Counted from the stretch's first letter, positions 35,398-46,683 are shown. The stretch: 64,000 nucleotides of DNA from Euborellia annulipes (GCA_023213315.1 JAKCPI010003142.1:62001-126000); one strand, 5' to 3'. Notes: generated by a model from the sequence alone, not told the origin. Program-made: numbers and translations.

Positions 35398-35490
35398 TTA
35401 CTTTCTCTTACCTATAGGCGTTAATATATAGAGAAAGATAGTCAAAAATTCATATCAAGATGAATATATACGTTTTGAGGTCCCCTGAAT
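35398..35490 (+). mobile_element. Family T 5' fragment
   Basis: ttactttctcttacctatag through tgaggtcccctgaatccg, joined directly to the next inverted copy. Confidence 0.75.
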
Positions 35491-36175
35491 CCGAAAAATC
35501 TGGTGTGACTGTCGCACAGCACACAACTTTCTCTTACCTTCGGTAATCGAAAGTTGTGTTCTGTGCTTGTCACACCAGATTTTTTGTGTCTACAAAAATT
35601 TAGTTTCCGCCAATATATTAGAATTAAAGATGTCAAATTTATAAACATGGGAAAATATTTATATTTTGTTACCATGGCAACCATTTCTCCTATCTTCTCT
35701 ATGAAGCACAAGAGTAAAGTGTGCTTCAAACAATTTTGAGAGCAAAACGAGAATATACATTTGAAAGAGCATCTAAAAAATAATTGATTTTTGAATTTTA
35801 ATCAAAATCGTTAGAGCGAATTTTGAGAAAATCGAAAAAAACTGAAAAAGTACATCAGTAAAGTACTAGTACTCTTTGGCCGATTTTGATTAAAAGCTTA
35901 TTTTTCCGGTCCCGGGGGGTGTTTAACTTAAATATAAAATTTCAACCTCGTAGCTCAATTCCTTCATGCTTAAAATTGAACACACACACACCCACCCACA
36001 CACACACACCCACCCACACACACACAGACAGACCATGTCGCGAAAACCACTTTTTTGGATTCAGGGGACCTCAAAACGTGAAGATCCATCAAAATCTCGA
36101 CATCGAATTTTTGACATGAATCCAATACTTTCTCTCTATATATATATTACATATATACATAGGTAAGAGAAAGTA
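35490..36175 (-). mobile_element. Family T element, near full length
   Basis: Starts with the palindromic terminus aatctggtgtgactgtcgca ... gtgcttgtcacaccagattt (35490-35581), ends aggtaagagaaagtaa. Contains a perfect X-box at 35668-35681 and an (AC)n-rich stretch near 35980-36024. Confidence 0.85.
35668..35681. promoter_or_regulatory. RFX X-box palindrome inside family T
   Basis: GTTACCATGGCAAC, perfect match to the RFX consensus; same position in the element as the copy at 19090. Confidence 0.4.
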
Positions 36176-36652
36176 AAAAGTGGTTTTCGCAACATGGTCT
36201 GTCTGTGTGTGTCTCTGGGAACAAAATTTCTCAAGAACGAAAAGAGCTAGGGGGTTGAAATTTTATATTTAAGTTAGGCACACCCCTGAGAAGAAACACG
36301 AAGCTTTTGAACAAAAACGTCCAAAAACTACTAGTACTTTACTGATGTACTTTTTCAGTTGTTTTTTTCTCAATATTCGCTCTAACGATTTTGATTAAAA
36401 TTCATAAATCAATTATTTTTTAGATTTCTTTAAAATGTATATTCCGATTTGGCTCTCAAAATTGTTTGAAGGATACTTTACTCTTGCACTTCATAGGAAA
36501 TATAGGAGAAATGGTTACCATGGTAATAAAATAAATATTTTCTCTAGTTTATAAATTTTACATCTTGAATTTTAATATATTGGCGGAAACTAAATATATA
36601 TTGACACAAAAACTCTGGTGTGATAAGCACAGCGCACAACTTTCTCATACCT
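36176..36652 (+). mobile_element. Family T element, 5'-truncated
   Basis: aagtggttttcgcaacatgg through actctggtgtgataagcaca. Third member of a local cluster in alternating orientation. X-box variant GTTACCATGGTAAT near 36516. Confidence 0.8.
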
Positions 36653-37039
36653 TTTGTATTTTTAATAGAATTTTATAAAAATTAATTTCCACAGGCAATC
36701 TAAAAAAATGCATTTACTTAAAATAGTCAAATATTGCTTAACACATTGGAATTTTATAAATTTTTTATAACTTGGTATAAATATATTTTTTTTTAGAAAC
36801 TTGAAAATAGATATAAGGATGTTAATTCCATTTGATTATAAGACATGTGGATAGAGGCATTAACTCTCTCCTATCTTGAATAGATCTGACCAACTGGTCG
36901 GGTTTGACTCCCGGACAAGTCCCGTCTAATTAAAACTTTCTCTTTCCTCTAGGCTAGAGATGCGGTACATTCCAAACTATTTTTTTTAACTAGTATAAGT
37001 TTTTATTTAAACAAATGATGCTCGCGACTAGTATCACTG

Positions 37040-37255
37040 TTAGGATGTTTTTGCATGTCGGGAATTTTGCATGTCACTTGGTCTCTCGGCGCTCGGCAAC
37101 CCGTCGTCCTTGATACCGAGTTTCAGGGCTTCGTCGAAGACAGCCTCTCGCTCCGTTAGGCGCCCTGCTATTTCCGCCCTCGCATTGCCACCACCAACAA
37201 GGAAAATAATAGCTAAGCATTTATAAAGCATCGAAATCTCATTTCGCCAGGCCAT
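37040..37255 (-). CDS. Candidate 71-residue secreted-peptide ORF
   Basis: Begins MAWRNEISMLYKCLAIIFLV then GGGNARA, which resembles a signal peptide with a cleavage site after ARA, followed by a charged region (EIAGRLTEREAVFDEALKLG...) and a stop. It sits in a local GC-rich patch within an FTZ-F1 intron, on the opposite strand. No homolog is recognised. Could equally be a noncoding GC-rich patch. Confidence 0.25.
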   Translation of the reverse strand: MAWRNEISMLYKCLAIIFLVGGGNARAEIAGRLTEREAVFDEALKLGIKDDGLPSAERPSDMQNSRHAKTS

Positions 37256-37495
37256 CGCTTCAAATGACCGCGTCGGAAAAAAAAAAATTAATTCGCTGAT
37301 TTATTATATGATTCGAATGTAGGCTTATATATATGGATTGATTACAATTCAAAAAATAGCTGATATTCATATTCCTGAGGCAATCAGTTTTGAATCCTAT
37401 TCACTAAATTACTTTAACATAAGAATTAGAAAAAATTTTACTTTCTCTAAAATGCTGCCTGCCTCTATTAACATTTTTTATTTATTTATATAAAT

Positions 37496-37712
37496 TCACT
37501 CAGGGGCTCACTTCTAGTGAGTACGTGGATGGCGACCACGAGTTACCCGAGCTAGGCTGGCATTTCTTCCTTTCTCTTATGTCAGCCATTTTTCCCTTTT
37601 CATGTAAGCGTCAGGCCGTGAGACGGGTCGGCTTGCTTTTTCTCTCGGTCTCATATTTCTTATAAATTAATTTTGCCGTCCCCACTTAGGGATAAGGCTA
37701 AGACAGTAGTAG
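37496..37712 (+). repeat. SINE-C (TSD ATTTATTTATATAAAT)
   Basis: Sixteen-base duplications at 37480-37495 and 37713-37728. gtacgtggatggcgaccacg, cgtcaggccgtgagacgggt and ccgtccccacttagggataa. About 20% diverged from the 17096 copy by eye. Confidence 0.85.
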
Positions 37713-38016
37713 ATTTATTTATATAAATATAAACCTTAAGTAATATTCCCTAAAGAAGCACCTTTAGTTTTGATGATCTAAGATTTTAAAATTCAAAATA
37801 TTACACGGAACAAAATTAACTAGAACATCTTTTGTTTTTGCGGGCATTAAATTGTAGCAAATCCTTATTTTTAAATATCCAACCACACTGACCATGAGTT
37901 ATTGATAACTAATCGTAATACTTACATAATAATAATTAACGAAAAGATGAAAAAGAGATCCTAAATTATTTATAAATTTAAGATATTTCACCCCCCAGGT
38001 TCAATAATAATATTCT

Positions 38017-38110
38017 GGAGGCCACGGGGCGCGGGTTCGGATCCCAGGCACTTGAATTTATTTAAATCATTTGAATACCAAATGGTACAAATAGTACCTG
38101 GACCCTCTAA
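38017..38110 (+). repeat. SINE-A 5' fragment
   Basis: gcgcgggttcggatcccagg (B box) then a diverged palindrome aatcatttgaataccaaatg. Confidence 0.6.
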
Positions 38111-38297
38111 TAAATTGTCAATCATTTGTATCGATGTCAAGATTTTTTTTTTTTTAATAATAATAAAAAATGTTTACCTTCCCGGGAATCGAACCAGAGA
38201 AGCGATTTTTTATCAAAAATTAGATTTTCGTTTCTCGAGTGATTGGAATTTTTTATTCTTCCAGGCTAGCTATAGACTAATAAATAAATAATAATAA

Positions 38298-38352
38298 TAT
38301 AGTTCCGCCCGCCGCGAAAGCGTGGAAGTCCTGGTTCGACTCCAGGGGGCAC
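38298..38352 (+). repeat. tRNA-like fragment
   Basis: gaagtcctggttcgactcca contains a Pol III B box (GGTTCGACTCC). The upstream A box is absent. Confidence 0.4.
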
Positions 38353-38482
38353 AATTTTTGCACAATCAAACACGAACTTACCTCCCAAATTTGTTAAACG
38401 AAATATTGACTGGCTAATTTAATACTGTCTATTTGAGCGTTGTTTAAAAAAAAATTCCATCTCTTTTCAAACAAAGCTCTAC

Positions 38483-38940
38483 CTAGTAATATATTCCTAT
38501 ATAAACTTTTAAATGATATCCTAGTTTTTTTTTTTTTTCTAACATCACTTTTATAAAAATTCTTAGTGAATTCAGCCCGAGATAAAACTGGTTTTTAATT
38601 AAATTTGCAAAAAAAAACTTATCTTCTCTATCCAGTAATAGTTTTAAATAAGATCCATAAATTAACTGAAATATAAGAACGAAATGAAAAAAAAAAAAAT
38701 TATTCAGCCTTGAAATTCTCCCTCTCTCTATAAAGAAATTAAAACAAACACTCTGAATTGGAAATGCTCTCTCTTTCTCGAGGTTCTTTATTAAGTTGAT
38801 GCTTGTTTCGTAGCGCATCAAAAGACCCCGAGTTCTCGTGCCCTGAGGGTCGCTGGAAATGCATTGTCCGTCCGGTAATCCGGTCGAGGTGAAATCCGTT
38901 TCATTTTTCATCGGACACTGACGAGTCACGTTCCCAAGCC
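38483..38940 (-). other. 148-residue minus-strand ORF of doubtful reality
   Basis: The N-terminal third lies in a GC-richer patch (MTRQCPMKNETDFTSTGLPD...); the rest is F/N/K-rich AT-driven sequence. On the + strand the same patch reads DPEFSCPEGRWKCI, faintly like an LDL-receptor class A start, without the rest of the domain. Neither reading is convincing. Confidence 0.2.
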
Positions 38941-39346
38941 CAGTGGGTCGTTAACATTCAAAGTCCTAGACTCTAAAATATATACAAAGAAATTGAGCTC
39001 AGACCCTATTTTAGGAAGTCAACCGAAGAGCCCTAATCTTGGTTAAATCACATTCTAATTATCCAGCTATTATCATCATAAAGAAATGTCCTAATTAGAG
39101 AGTTTTATCATAAAAAAAAAAAAAAAAAAAATTATTATCAAAATCTTTTGTGGTTTAAAAACGATTAAAAAAAACTATAATAAAAAATCGAGGCTATTTA
39201 AATAATTTTTCTCTAATAATTTAATATTATTATGTGTCAACATATAGTTAGTTTCCTCAAGTGACTAGTATATTAAAATTCAAGTTGTAATAAAATTTAT
39301 AAACATGAGAAATTATCGAAGTGGAAAATTTTTCGTTTATTTATTA

Positions 39347-40176
39347 AAAATCTGGTGCGACACACACAACTTTCTCTTACCTTTGGTAATTAAAAGTCCT
39401 GTGCTTGTCACACCAGATTTTTTGTGTCGACATATATTTAGTTTCCACCAGTAACTCGAATATTAAAATTCAAAATGTAATAAAATTTATTTATTTTTTT
39501 TCTTTTAAAAAACACACTTTTCTCATTCACACTCACACTCACACACACATTCACACAGTCTTTTCTGCAACTCAAGCCATATAAACTTTGACGATATCCG
39601 ATATTGGTTAATATACATAACAGGGGTCCAGGCAATCTTATTTAGGCCATTTGGTATCCAAATGGGTCCGAACCCGCGACCTTTGGTATACGAGGTTAGC
39701 ACGCTAACCCCTACACCAAGCCCGTGGGCAAAAAATTTAAAAAAATATTTATATTTGTTACCATGGCATCCATTTCTCTTTCTTTCCTATGAAGTACAAG
39801 GGTAAAGTGTGCTTCAAAAAATTTCAAGGACAAAATGAGAATATACATTTTAAAGAGCATCTAAAAAATAATTGATTTATGAATTTTAATCAATTGTTGG
39901 AGCGAATTTTGAGAAAATCGAAAATAAAAAAAAAACTGAAAAAGTTCATCAGTAAAGTACTAGAAATTTTTGGTCGATTTTGTTCAAAATCTTCATGCCA
40001 GGGGGTGCCTAACCTAGTATAAAATCTCGACCTCCTAGCTGTTTTCGTTCTTGAGATATTTTTTTCACAGACAAACAGACCATTTTGCGGGACCCGCTTT
40101 TTTGAACTCAGGGGACCACAAAACAGTTATTCTTATAAAAAATATATTAATTAATATTTATTGATATGAGAAAGTA
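39347..40176 (-). mobile_element. Family T element with nested SINE-A
   Basis: Palindromic terminus aaatctggtgcgacacacac ... gtgcttgtcacaccagattt at the left, ttgatatgagaaagtaa at the right. X-box variant GTTACCATGGCATC near 39757. Confidence 0.8.
39492..39729 (-). repeat. SINE-A nested in family T
   Basis: T-rich left end, actcacactcacacacacat, agtcttttctgcaactcaag, truncated palindrome near 39650, head ending ccaagcccgtgggc. The palindrome lost its second half. Confidence 0.85.
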
Positions 40177-41154
40177 AAAAAGAATTCTCAATTAATATTT
40201 ATTTCCTAAATTCATTTTAAATATATTTTTTAAATTATTATAATAGTTTAGAGACAATACCTTAAAAAAAATATATATTTTTTTTTTTATTTTATAATTA
40301 ATTTCTTAGGTGTAAAATCAGATAAATTTAAAACAGAAGACAAAAGTCCTAAAATTTTGAAGCCCTGAAAACATGGAGATAAACTGATCTCAATAGTCTA
40401 TTGTTCTAAGCCTAATTATAATATTTTTTTTCTTTCTGCCGGAATAACAATACAATGTTAATGATGTTCATTAAAATAAAAATATAATTCTTTTAAGAAC
40501 TATTCAAGCTGGAACAAGAAAAAAATATTCTATAAAAACTTAACCCATTCTTTTTATTATATTGATATTAACGCTATTCTAAAATTTTTTATGCTAATTA
40601 CTAAAGGAAAAAAAACTAAATAGATTGATATATCGGATGGACATCGCTAGGAAATAAACCTGCGTTACAATATAAGGAGAAAGAAGAAAATAAAAAATTT
40701 TTATAGCAATAATTGAGTCTCCATTTCACTCTTTTTTTCGGAACGTTTCGGCTGGTATCAGCCCTGCCATCTTCAGCTTTCAAAACTAGAAAATATCATA
40801 AATAATTTTTTTTTAATTTTAAAGGAAAGAATGAATAATCTACCAGAAGAATGCAGCCAAATTTTATTTCATTTAATTTAATAAAAATTCTTAATCACGT
40901 GCTGATTTTTCGGTTCGGGTTTGAACCATCTTCGGAACAGTGATTTTGTCTATATCAAAAAATAAGATCTGAATCATATAATAATATACTTACAGTATAT
41001 TCAAATTTTAGTTGTCTCTGTTATTAATACAAATTATTTGCTTTCTTTGTTAAGAGAATTTAATTTTTCTTAAAATACCTACAAGTGATACCATAAAGTT
41101 CAGGGTTATAATATCATACAATTCCACCATCTGATTTATTTATTTATTTTTTAA

Positions 41155-41282
41155 TTTATTTAATTTAATAAATCGGCATTTAGACCCCTTCTCTATTTCA
41201 ACTGATGGTAGCCAATCAAATTGAAATAAATTGTCCCTTGATACGGGATGTGAACCCACGACCCTTGGTATAAAAGGCCAAA
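41155..41282 (-). repeat. SINE-B, in the loop of the composite foldback
   Basis: aatcggcatttagacccctt, actgatggtagccaatcaaa and tgtgaacccacgacccttgg. A + oriented SINE-B tail (aaatggcttccgatgccgaa) follows at 41283-41340. Confidence 0.75.
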
Positions 41283-41430
41283 GACGCAGTCTAAATGGCT
41301 TCCGATGCCGAAAAAGACCTTAAACGAATTTAAAAAAATAAATAAATCAGATGGTGGAATTGTATGATAAGCTTGAACTTCGTGGTATTACTTGCAGGTA
41401 TTTTAAGAAAAATCACATTCTCTTAACAAA

Positions 41431-41483
41431 CCCGCCAACCCCGCACCGCGAGATTAATAATGGTGAGGACAGAAGAAGAAGAT
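41431..41483 (+). repeat. SINE-C 3' fragment (TSD ATTCTCTTAACAAA)
   Basis: Fourteen-base duplications at 41417-41430 and 41484-41497 flank a 53-bp 5'-truncated SINE-C (cccgccaaccccgcaccgcg ... gaagaagaagat). The foldback's opposite arm shows the empty site. Confidence 0.85.
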
Positions 41484-41719
41484 ATTCTCTTAACAAAGAA
41501 TGCAAATAATTTGTATAATAACAACTCTATTTTTTTTCTTTTTTTTTTGTATACAAATTTGAATATACTTATTATAAGTATATTAATTTATTGATATAAA
41601 AAAATGATATTAATTTATTGATATAAAAAAATTAGATAAGTGAATGTATTAATACGAGTATAATTTTCTAGCTTTGAAGGCCGAAGATGGCAGGGTTGAT
41701 CCCCAACCGAACCATTTTG

Positions 41720-42880
41720 AAAAAATATAGACAGCCGACTAACTTTTAATACATTTTTTTTTTTTTTTTTTTTTTTTTATCTAAATAGAATTTCTTCATA
41801 TTTGAGACTGATTGGTTGCCTAACTTCAGGGCGCTACTTGCCTGTAGATTGGAATTTGATCGGGAATATTTATTTGTTAAAAATTTATTATTATTATTAT
41901 TATTACATAAATAATTTTCCGACTGTTTTATAAAATGCAAATTTTTGGCCATTTATGGTATATATATAATAATAAAAAAATCTCTGACAAGTTTGAGACG
42001 TGTATTTACTTAAGCTTTGTAAATCTTTTATTATATCTTATTAACTCTTGGTTAATCCATTAATTTTGTTATTGAAGAGCAGTTGCATTGAATGGATGAA
42101 ATTTCATTCTTCTTAGGCCCTTTCTTATAATATATTGCAATATTATAATAGTAAGCTACTGTACTGATTTCATAAATTTTGCCTTCTCTCTCCTTTAACT
42201 TTGAAATTTTATATAAATATACCTAATTTATTTATTAACAATAACGCCTTTAACATTTTATTTTTATTCATTAAATTATTACAGATCTCTAATATATTAA
42301 TAATATAAAAATTTCAAATTGATTCTTCTCTTCTTTTTCTTTTTATAATTAAACCTTTAAAATGATCTAATTCTAATTCTTCATATCTTCATTTCCACTC
42401 TCTCATTCACTCAACTTGTATTTATAATTCCGCAATAATCGTGACACGAGTTCCTAAATGCATTAGCTAATACTCGCTCATTCACTTTAAAAGACTGTCG
42501 CTTTCATCATGTTTGTGAATATTGTTCAGAACTATAGTGTAATTGAGGTTAGCTATACTAACACTTATTTAAGTGGCTTATATACTAAAACCACTCTAGT
42601 ATTTCATGTCGAAAATAACCTTCAAGTGAGAGAATAACGACCGAAAACGTATTATTTATGAGTGATGTACTGATTAACGGATAATCTTTCAATAATCGGT
42701 ACTCGATGATTAACGATGGAACAAAAATCTGGTACTTAGATTTACTTTTATATTTTGAAATATTTTATTAGACATAGATTTTATTTTTTATTATGCTGCT
42801 TACTAATGCGTTCTAATGTATATTTTTTTAAATTATTGAATATTATCATTTTCTTCTGCAATATTGTCTTTTAAAAACAT
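41720..42880. other. AT-rich sequence, nothing recognised
   Basis: A long T run at 41755-41779, otherwise unique AT-rich DNA. Confidence 0.5.
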
Positions 42881-42882
42881 AA

Positions 42883-42986
42883 TTTTTTTTTTAACACACA
42901 CTTTTTTTTCCCATTCACACTCACATCCGCACAGTCTTTTCGACAACTTAGGCCATATAAGACTTTATACGATAACCGTTATTATG

Positions 42987-43042
<56 letters not shown>
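42883..43042 (-). repeat. SINE-A 3' half with (AT)n expansion
   Basis: attcacactcacatccgcac, agtcttttcgacaacttagg, cgataaccgttatt, then about 58 bp of (AT)n at 42985-43043. The element resumes as tgggggttcatgcattctta after the MITE at 43310. Confidence 0.75.
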
Positions 43043-43047
<5 letters not shown>

Positions 43048-43050
43048 GAG

Positions 43051-43310
43051 CAAGAGCGGATCCAGAGGTGTTTCTCCGGGGGGGGGGGGGGGGTAATCTG
43101 GTGTGGCTGGTCGCACAGCACAATTTTTTTTTAAGTTCTGTAATTTAAAGACGCATTCTGTACTTGTTTGCCAGAATATAAATACAAATCAAGTGTATTA
43201 ATTTTTAAAATTTTACATTCAAAATAAATTTTGTTTCGAAAAAAAGTATTTTTTTTCTTCAAATCTGGGGAGGGGGTAATTACCCCCCCCCCCCCTTGTA
43301 TCCGCCCTTG
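43051..43310. mobile_element. hAT-like MITE, CAAGRGCGGATCC family
   Basis: CAAGAGCGGATCCAGAGGTG to TTGTATCCGCCCTTG. Flanks ATTGGGAG and ATTGGGGG differ at one base. The inside contains aatctggtgtggctggtcgc, a piece of the family T terminus. Confidence 0.8.
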
Positions 43311-43825
43311 ATTGGGGGTTCATGCATTCTTAAACATAACTTGTTAAGAAAACGTGCGTCGTTTTATAAAATTTTATACAGACCAGCTTTTTTTTTTTAA
43401 ATGCTCTGGTTTTATTGATATAGTAAATAACAAATGGAATTTAAAATTTAATTTTAAAATGATTTTTAAGAAAATAAGTACAAAATCAAGACTTTTTCTC
43501 AGCCTCACTAGATAATTCTACAATTCTATAGTGAGAGAACCGTACGTATACTTTATACGAGAAATAAATAAGACGAGGTTCAATTTTCTTCAAAAACTAT
43601 AGTTTGTTAAAAACGGGACAAAATTGACATTTTTATAAAAACGAGGATATGACCGAGAAATATATATTAAAAAAAAAAAAACGGTACTATTCCGTTCAAA
43701 ACGGTACGTATAGTCACCCTACCTGTAACCCAACAATTTACTATTTCAAATGAATATTATTTATGTATATCTTCAAAAAGAGGTCAAACAATTTTTAAAC
43801 TAATGTCGTATATTTATTTTTACAG

Positions 43826-43926
43826 ATGTTCGAGGCATTGTGAACCGAAAACACGTGCAAGAGGGTTTTGAGCAGGTGCAGCATGCACTACACGAGTATA
43901 CCATCACATGCTGTCCCCAGATTCAG
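43826..43926 (+). CDS. ftz-f1: FTZ-F1 ligand-binding-domain exon (penultimate)
   Basis: The exon completes the split Asp codon and encodes about 34 residues, DVRGIVNRKHVQEGFEQVQH onward to CCPQIQ. The VRGIVNRK segment is typical of arthropod FTZ-F1, in the helix 9-10 region that packs the C-terminal half of the domain. The acceptor is ttttacag and the donor is cag|gtgagt. Length is 101 bp, phase 1 in and phase 0 out, which keeps the frame with both neighbours. The intron before it is 10,674 bp and holds the family T cluster, SINEs and foldbacks. Confidence 0.95.
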
Positions 43927-45972
43927 GTGAGTTAGAAAATTTCTCTCTTATACAATATTTAATCCTCACATTTATTTATCTATCAAATATAAATATTCAT
44001 GAAGACTTTTAATTAAACTGAGATAGTAAATAAAATTTCATCCCCTGATTTACAAGCAACACATCGCTTACTTATTAATTAGTTATTGTATCTCTCGTGA
44101 AAAGACACCGATTCATCCAAGTGAGACGAATTAATTAAAAATTTAAATTAATTCATATTCAGGTAGTCTGATTATCGTGAGTCAAGGACATTCGTGCCCT
44201 CATACGCTGTTTATGATCCTAAGCTTACGAAATGCTCTTTGTAGTGATTATATGTTTTAAACGAGACAATTCGTTCAATTAATTTAATAATTTTTTTAAA
44301 ATATAATTTTTAAAGTATCACAAAGTTTGGAACCAAACTCCACGATCAATTTTTTGAGACGATTCTTTCATTTAATATTAAAGAAAAATTATAAAAAAAA
44401 TTAGGCAAGAAATTTACAAAACCTTCCGCTCGGTTTTTGGAACGAAGTTCTTTTACGCGACAGAAAAACGTAACAAAAAGCAGCAGTAACAAAAATTCGT
44501 TACAGCGCCCGAGCACTGGCGGAGGAAGACGAGGCTAGCCGAAGCCTTGCCGAGGCCATGCCTAGCCCCCTCCCCCCTCCCCGTCAAGAGCAATTTTTAG
44601 TAGTTTTTTTTTTTTTTTTATTTTATTTTTTTTTTATTTATTCCATTTAATTGATTTTATAATTATTTCATTTTTATTTATTATTTTTTTTTTTGGAAGT
44701 GGTGGTTGTGCAGTTTCCGCTTCCTAAAAATGTCACTGAAATGTCTCCCCATTTTTTAATAGAAATATTTTACATTTTTATTTTTCTTCAATGTTACCAA
44801 ATCCTTTCAGATTTTGTAATATTAATACATAAGGACACATATGAATTAAAAAGAACACTCCTTTGATAAATAAAGAGATAACCATTGAATTATGAAATAA
44901 ATTAACTTCTAAAATATACTCATAATCATTTGTAAAAATTAATTTCCATAAATTGCTTAAAAAATAAATTATGTCGAAATTTCATATATAATTATATATG
45001 CTTTTAATTATAATGTTTTGCATGAAAAATTAACGAAAAGATAATCTCAATCTATGATTTCAAAATAAATATTATTATATATCCTCAAAAGATAATTAGA
45101 AATAATTAATTAAGATAATAAAAATTAATCAAAACCGGAGTCGATGATGTTTTTTATTTAGGTTTTGACATCTCTATAATAAAATACTAGGGAAAGTTCA
45201 TTTTTATCTGATACAGTAGCTTATTATGCTAAGGGGCACTCTTTACTTTATAAAGAATTAAAATACTTTTTTCGCAATGGCAGTTTAACAGTACATTTGT
45301 TTGCTTTACAACATCCAACAATAATATGAATAATATTTATTCTCATATATTGATGAAACTAGCCTAGCTTAGAGATTTTATAAAACAAGAAAAATAGAAG
45401 CTTCATTATTTGAGAAGATATGGAGGAAGATTATAATATTATGAATGATATAAATATTATTTAAATAATCAACTATTTTTTAAGATGCTCTTTAAAAAAA
45501 TAATAAAATTTTTCGTGAAAATTATTTGAAGTACAATTTACTGATGTATTTCAGATTTTTCAAATTCACTTTCGGGCTCTACCTTCCATAGAGCCAATGT
45601 TAAATCCCTTTGGGGATTTGTGTGTTAATTTCGATTCAAAATTCAAAGGGAGATTCCCCTTACACATTTAAAAATAATTTTTCTAATTCTTATGAAATTT
45701 TGTATTTATTTTTATTAGAATTCTCTATTGTCTATTAAATATCCAAATATGTGATTAAAATTTTAAAAAATAACCTTACTTTTGAAACGTAAGTGGTCAA
45801 TTTTGGAACTAAAGTGCTATGGGAAACTATATATATCTAGATAAGATTTTTTTATTTTTAAACAGTCTTTTTATAATATAAATATATTACGCTATAGATA
45901 TTGTTATTAAAAAAAAAAAAATTAATAAATCTTAAATAAATTTTTCTACATTATTATTTTTATTTATTTCAG
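43927..45972 (+). other. Last FTZ-F1 intron (2.0 kb)
   Basis: GT-AG intron in phase 0. Mostly AT-rich unique sequence. At 44510-44600 there is a C/G-rich patch with long T runs after it that looks like decayed MITE sequence. I see no gene in it. Confidence 0.9.
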
Positions 45973-46119
45973 GATAAATTCAATAAATTGCTACTAGTGA
46001 TGCCTGAGATCCACCATATCGCGACGAGGGGCGAAGATCATCTGTATAATAAACACTGCAACGGAGGGGCGCCGACGCAGACTCTTCTCATGGAGATGCT
46101 GCATGCGAAGAGGAAGTAG
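45973..46119 (+). CDS. ftz-f1: FTZ-F1 terminal coding exon with AF-2 helix and stop
   Basis: The exon encodes 48 residues plus TAG, starting DKFNKLLLVMPEIHHIATRG and ending PTQTLLMEMLHAKRK. LLMEML is the helix-12 activation function (AF-2) that recruits coactivators; the ending MLHAKRK is the usual FTZ-F1 C-terminus. The acceptor is tttatttcag, phase 0. The three exons together give 168 residues without a break. The stop is followed by about 70 bp of GC-rich sequence and then AT-rich DNA. Confidence 0.96.
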   Translation, partial: DKFNKLLLVMPEIHHIATRGEDHLYNKHCNGGAPTQTLLMEMLHAKRK

Positions 46120-46321
46120 CCGTCCTCGCCGGTCAGCCCTAAGGCCCTCTTGTTCCCCAGGACCCTGGTCCTTCCAGGGGCCGGATCTAGATGACTAAGG
46201 AAAGAGTGGTATCATGGCATGGCTAAACATGGCAAGGGATCAGTCTTTTCACCAAACAAACACACAAACCACTTCTTAAACGTTTCATTTGATTTTAATT
46301 AATAATCAAATACTTTAGCAC

Positions 46322-46412
46322 GATGTTTTGATTTTATTTATTTATTTATTTTTTATTTTATTTAAGGTCTTTTTCGGCATCGAAGAGCATTTAGACCCCA
46401 TATCTTTATTTT
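46322..46412 (-). repeat. SINE-B 3' fragment
   Basis: aggtctttttcggcatcgaa and catttagaccccatatctt after a T-rich run. Confidence 0.65.
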
Positions 46413-46502
46413 TATGTTTTAATTAAATAAAAATATACATTGAAAATATGACACATTTATTTGTTGTAAGGACAAAATGAATATTTTTATATTTGAAAGT
46501 CT

Positions 46503-46683
46503 CGTGACCCGTAACTCAGTGAGAAGACATTAGCTTCTTGTGCCTGGGTTCGCTTCCCGTCCCAAACGAGAAAAAATTATATTATTTGATTTGGCTATCA
46601 ATCATTTGAAATAAATAGGGATTGTGTCTAAATGGCCTTAGATGGCGAAAAAGATCATGAACAAGTAAAAAAAAAAAAAAAAA
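46503..46683 (+). repeat. SINE-B, near full length
   Basis: Head with GTAACTCAGTGAG and B box GGGTTCGCTTCCC, then aaatggccttagatggcgaa and an A tail. In the presumed FTZ-F1 3' UTR. Confidence 0.8.

Larger units (their letters stand above)
40738..41716. mobile_element. Composite foldback of about 1 kb
   Basis: Outer arms 40738-40800 and 41663-41716 carry the CTGAAGATGGC...GCCGAAACG motif in mirror form. Inner arms, about 40977-41155 and 41345-41585, share caattccaccatctgattta and complement. A further motif copy lies at 40912-40945 (minus). SINE-B and SINE-C fragments are inserted within. Confidence 0.7.
33152..43825 (+). other. FTZ-F1 intron (10.7 kb) between two ligand-binding-domain exons
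   Basis: GT-AG intron (gtgag ... ttacag). It contains four family T copies, SINE-A, SINE-B and SINE-C insertions, the tRNA-like foldback at 34.8-35.1 kb, the composite foldback at 40.7-41.7 kb and an (AT)n tract. Two GC-richer islands with unexplained ORFs lie at 37.0-37.3 and 38.8-38.95 kb. Confidence 0.9.

Noticed and set aside
38483..38929. 148-residue minus-strand ORF as a gene
   Set aside because: Only the first third is not low-complexity, and no domain or splice pattern supports it. The LDL-receptor-A-like reading on the other strand lacks most cysteines.
42985..43043. (AT)n tract as an origin or structural element
   Set aside because: A simple microsatellite expanded inside a SINE; nothing further supports a role.
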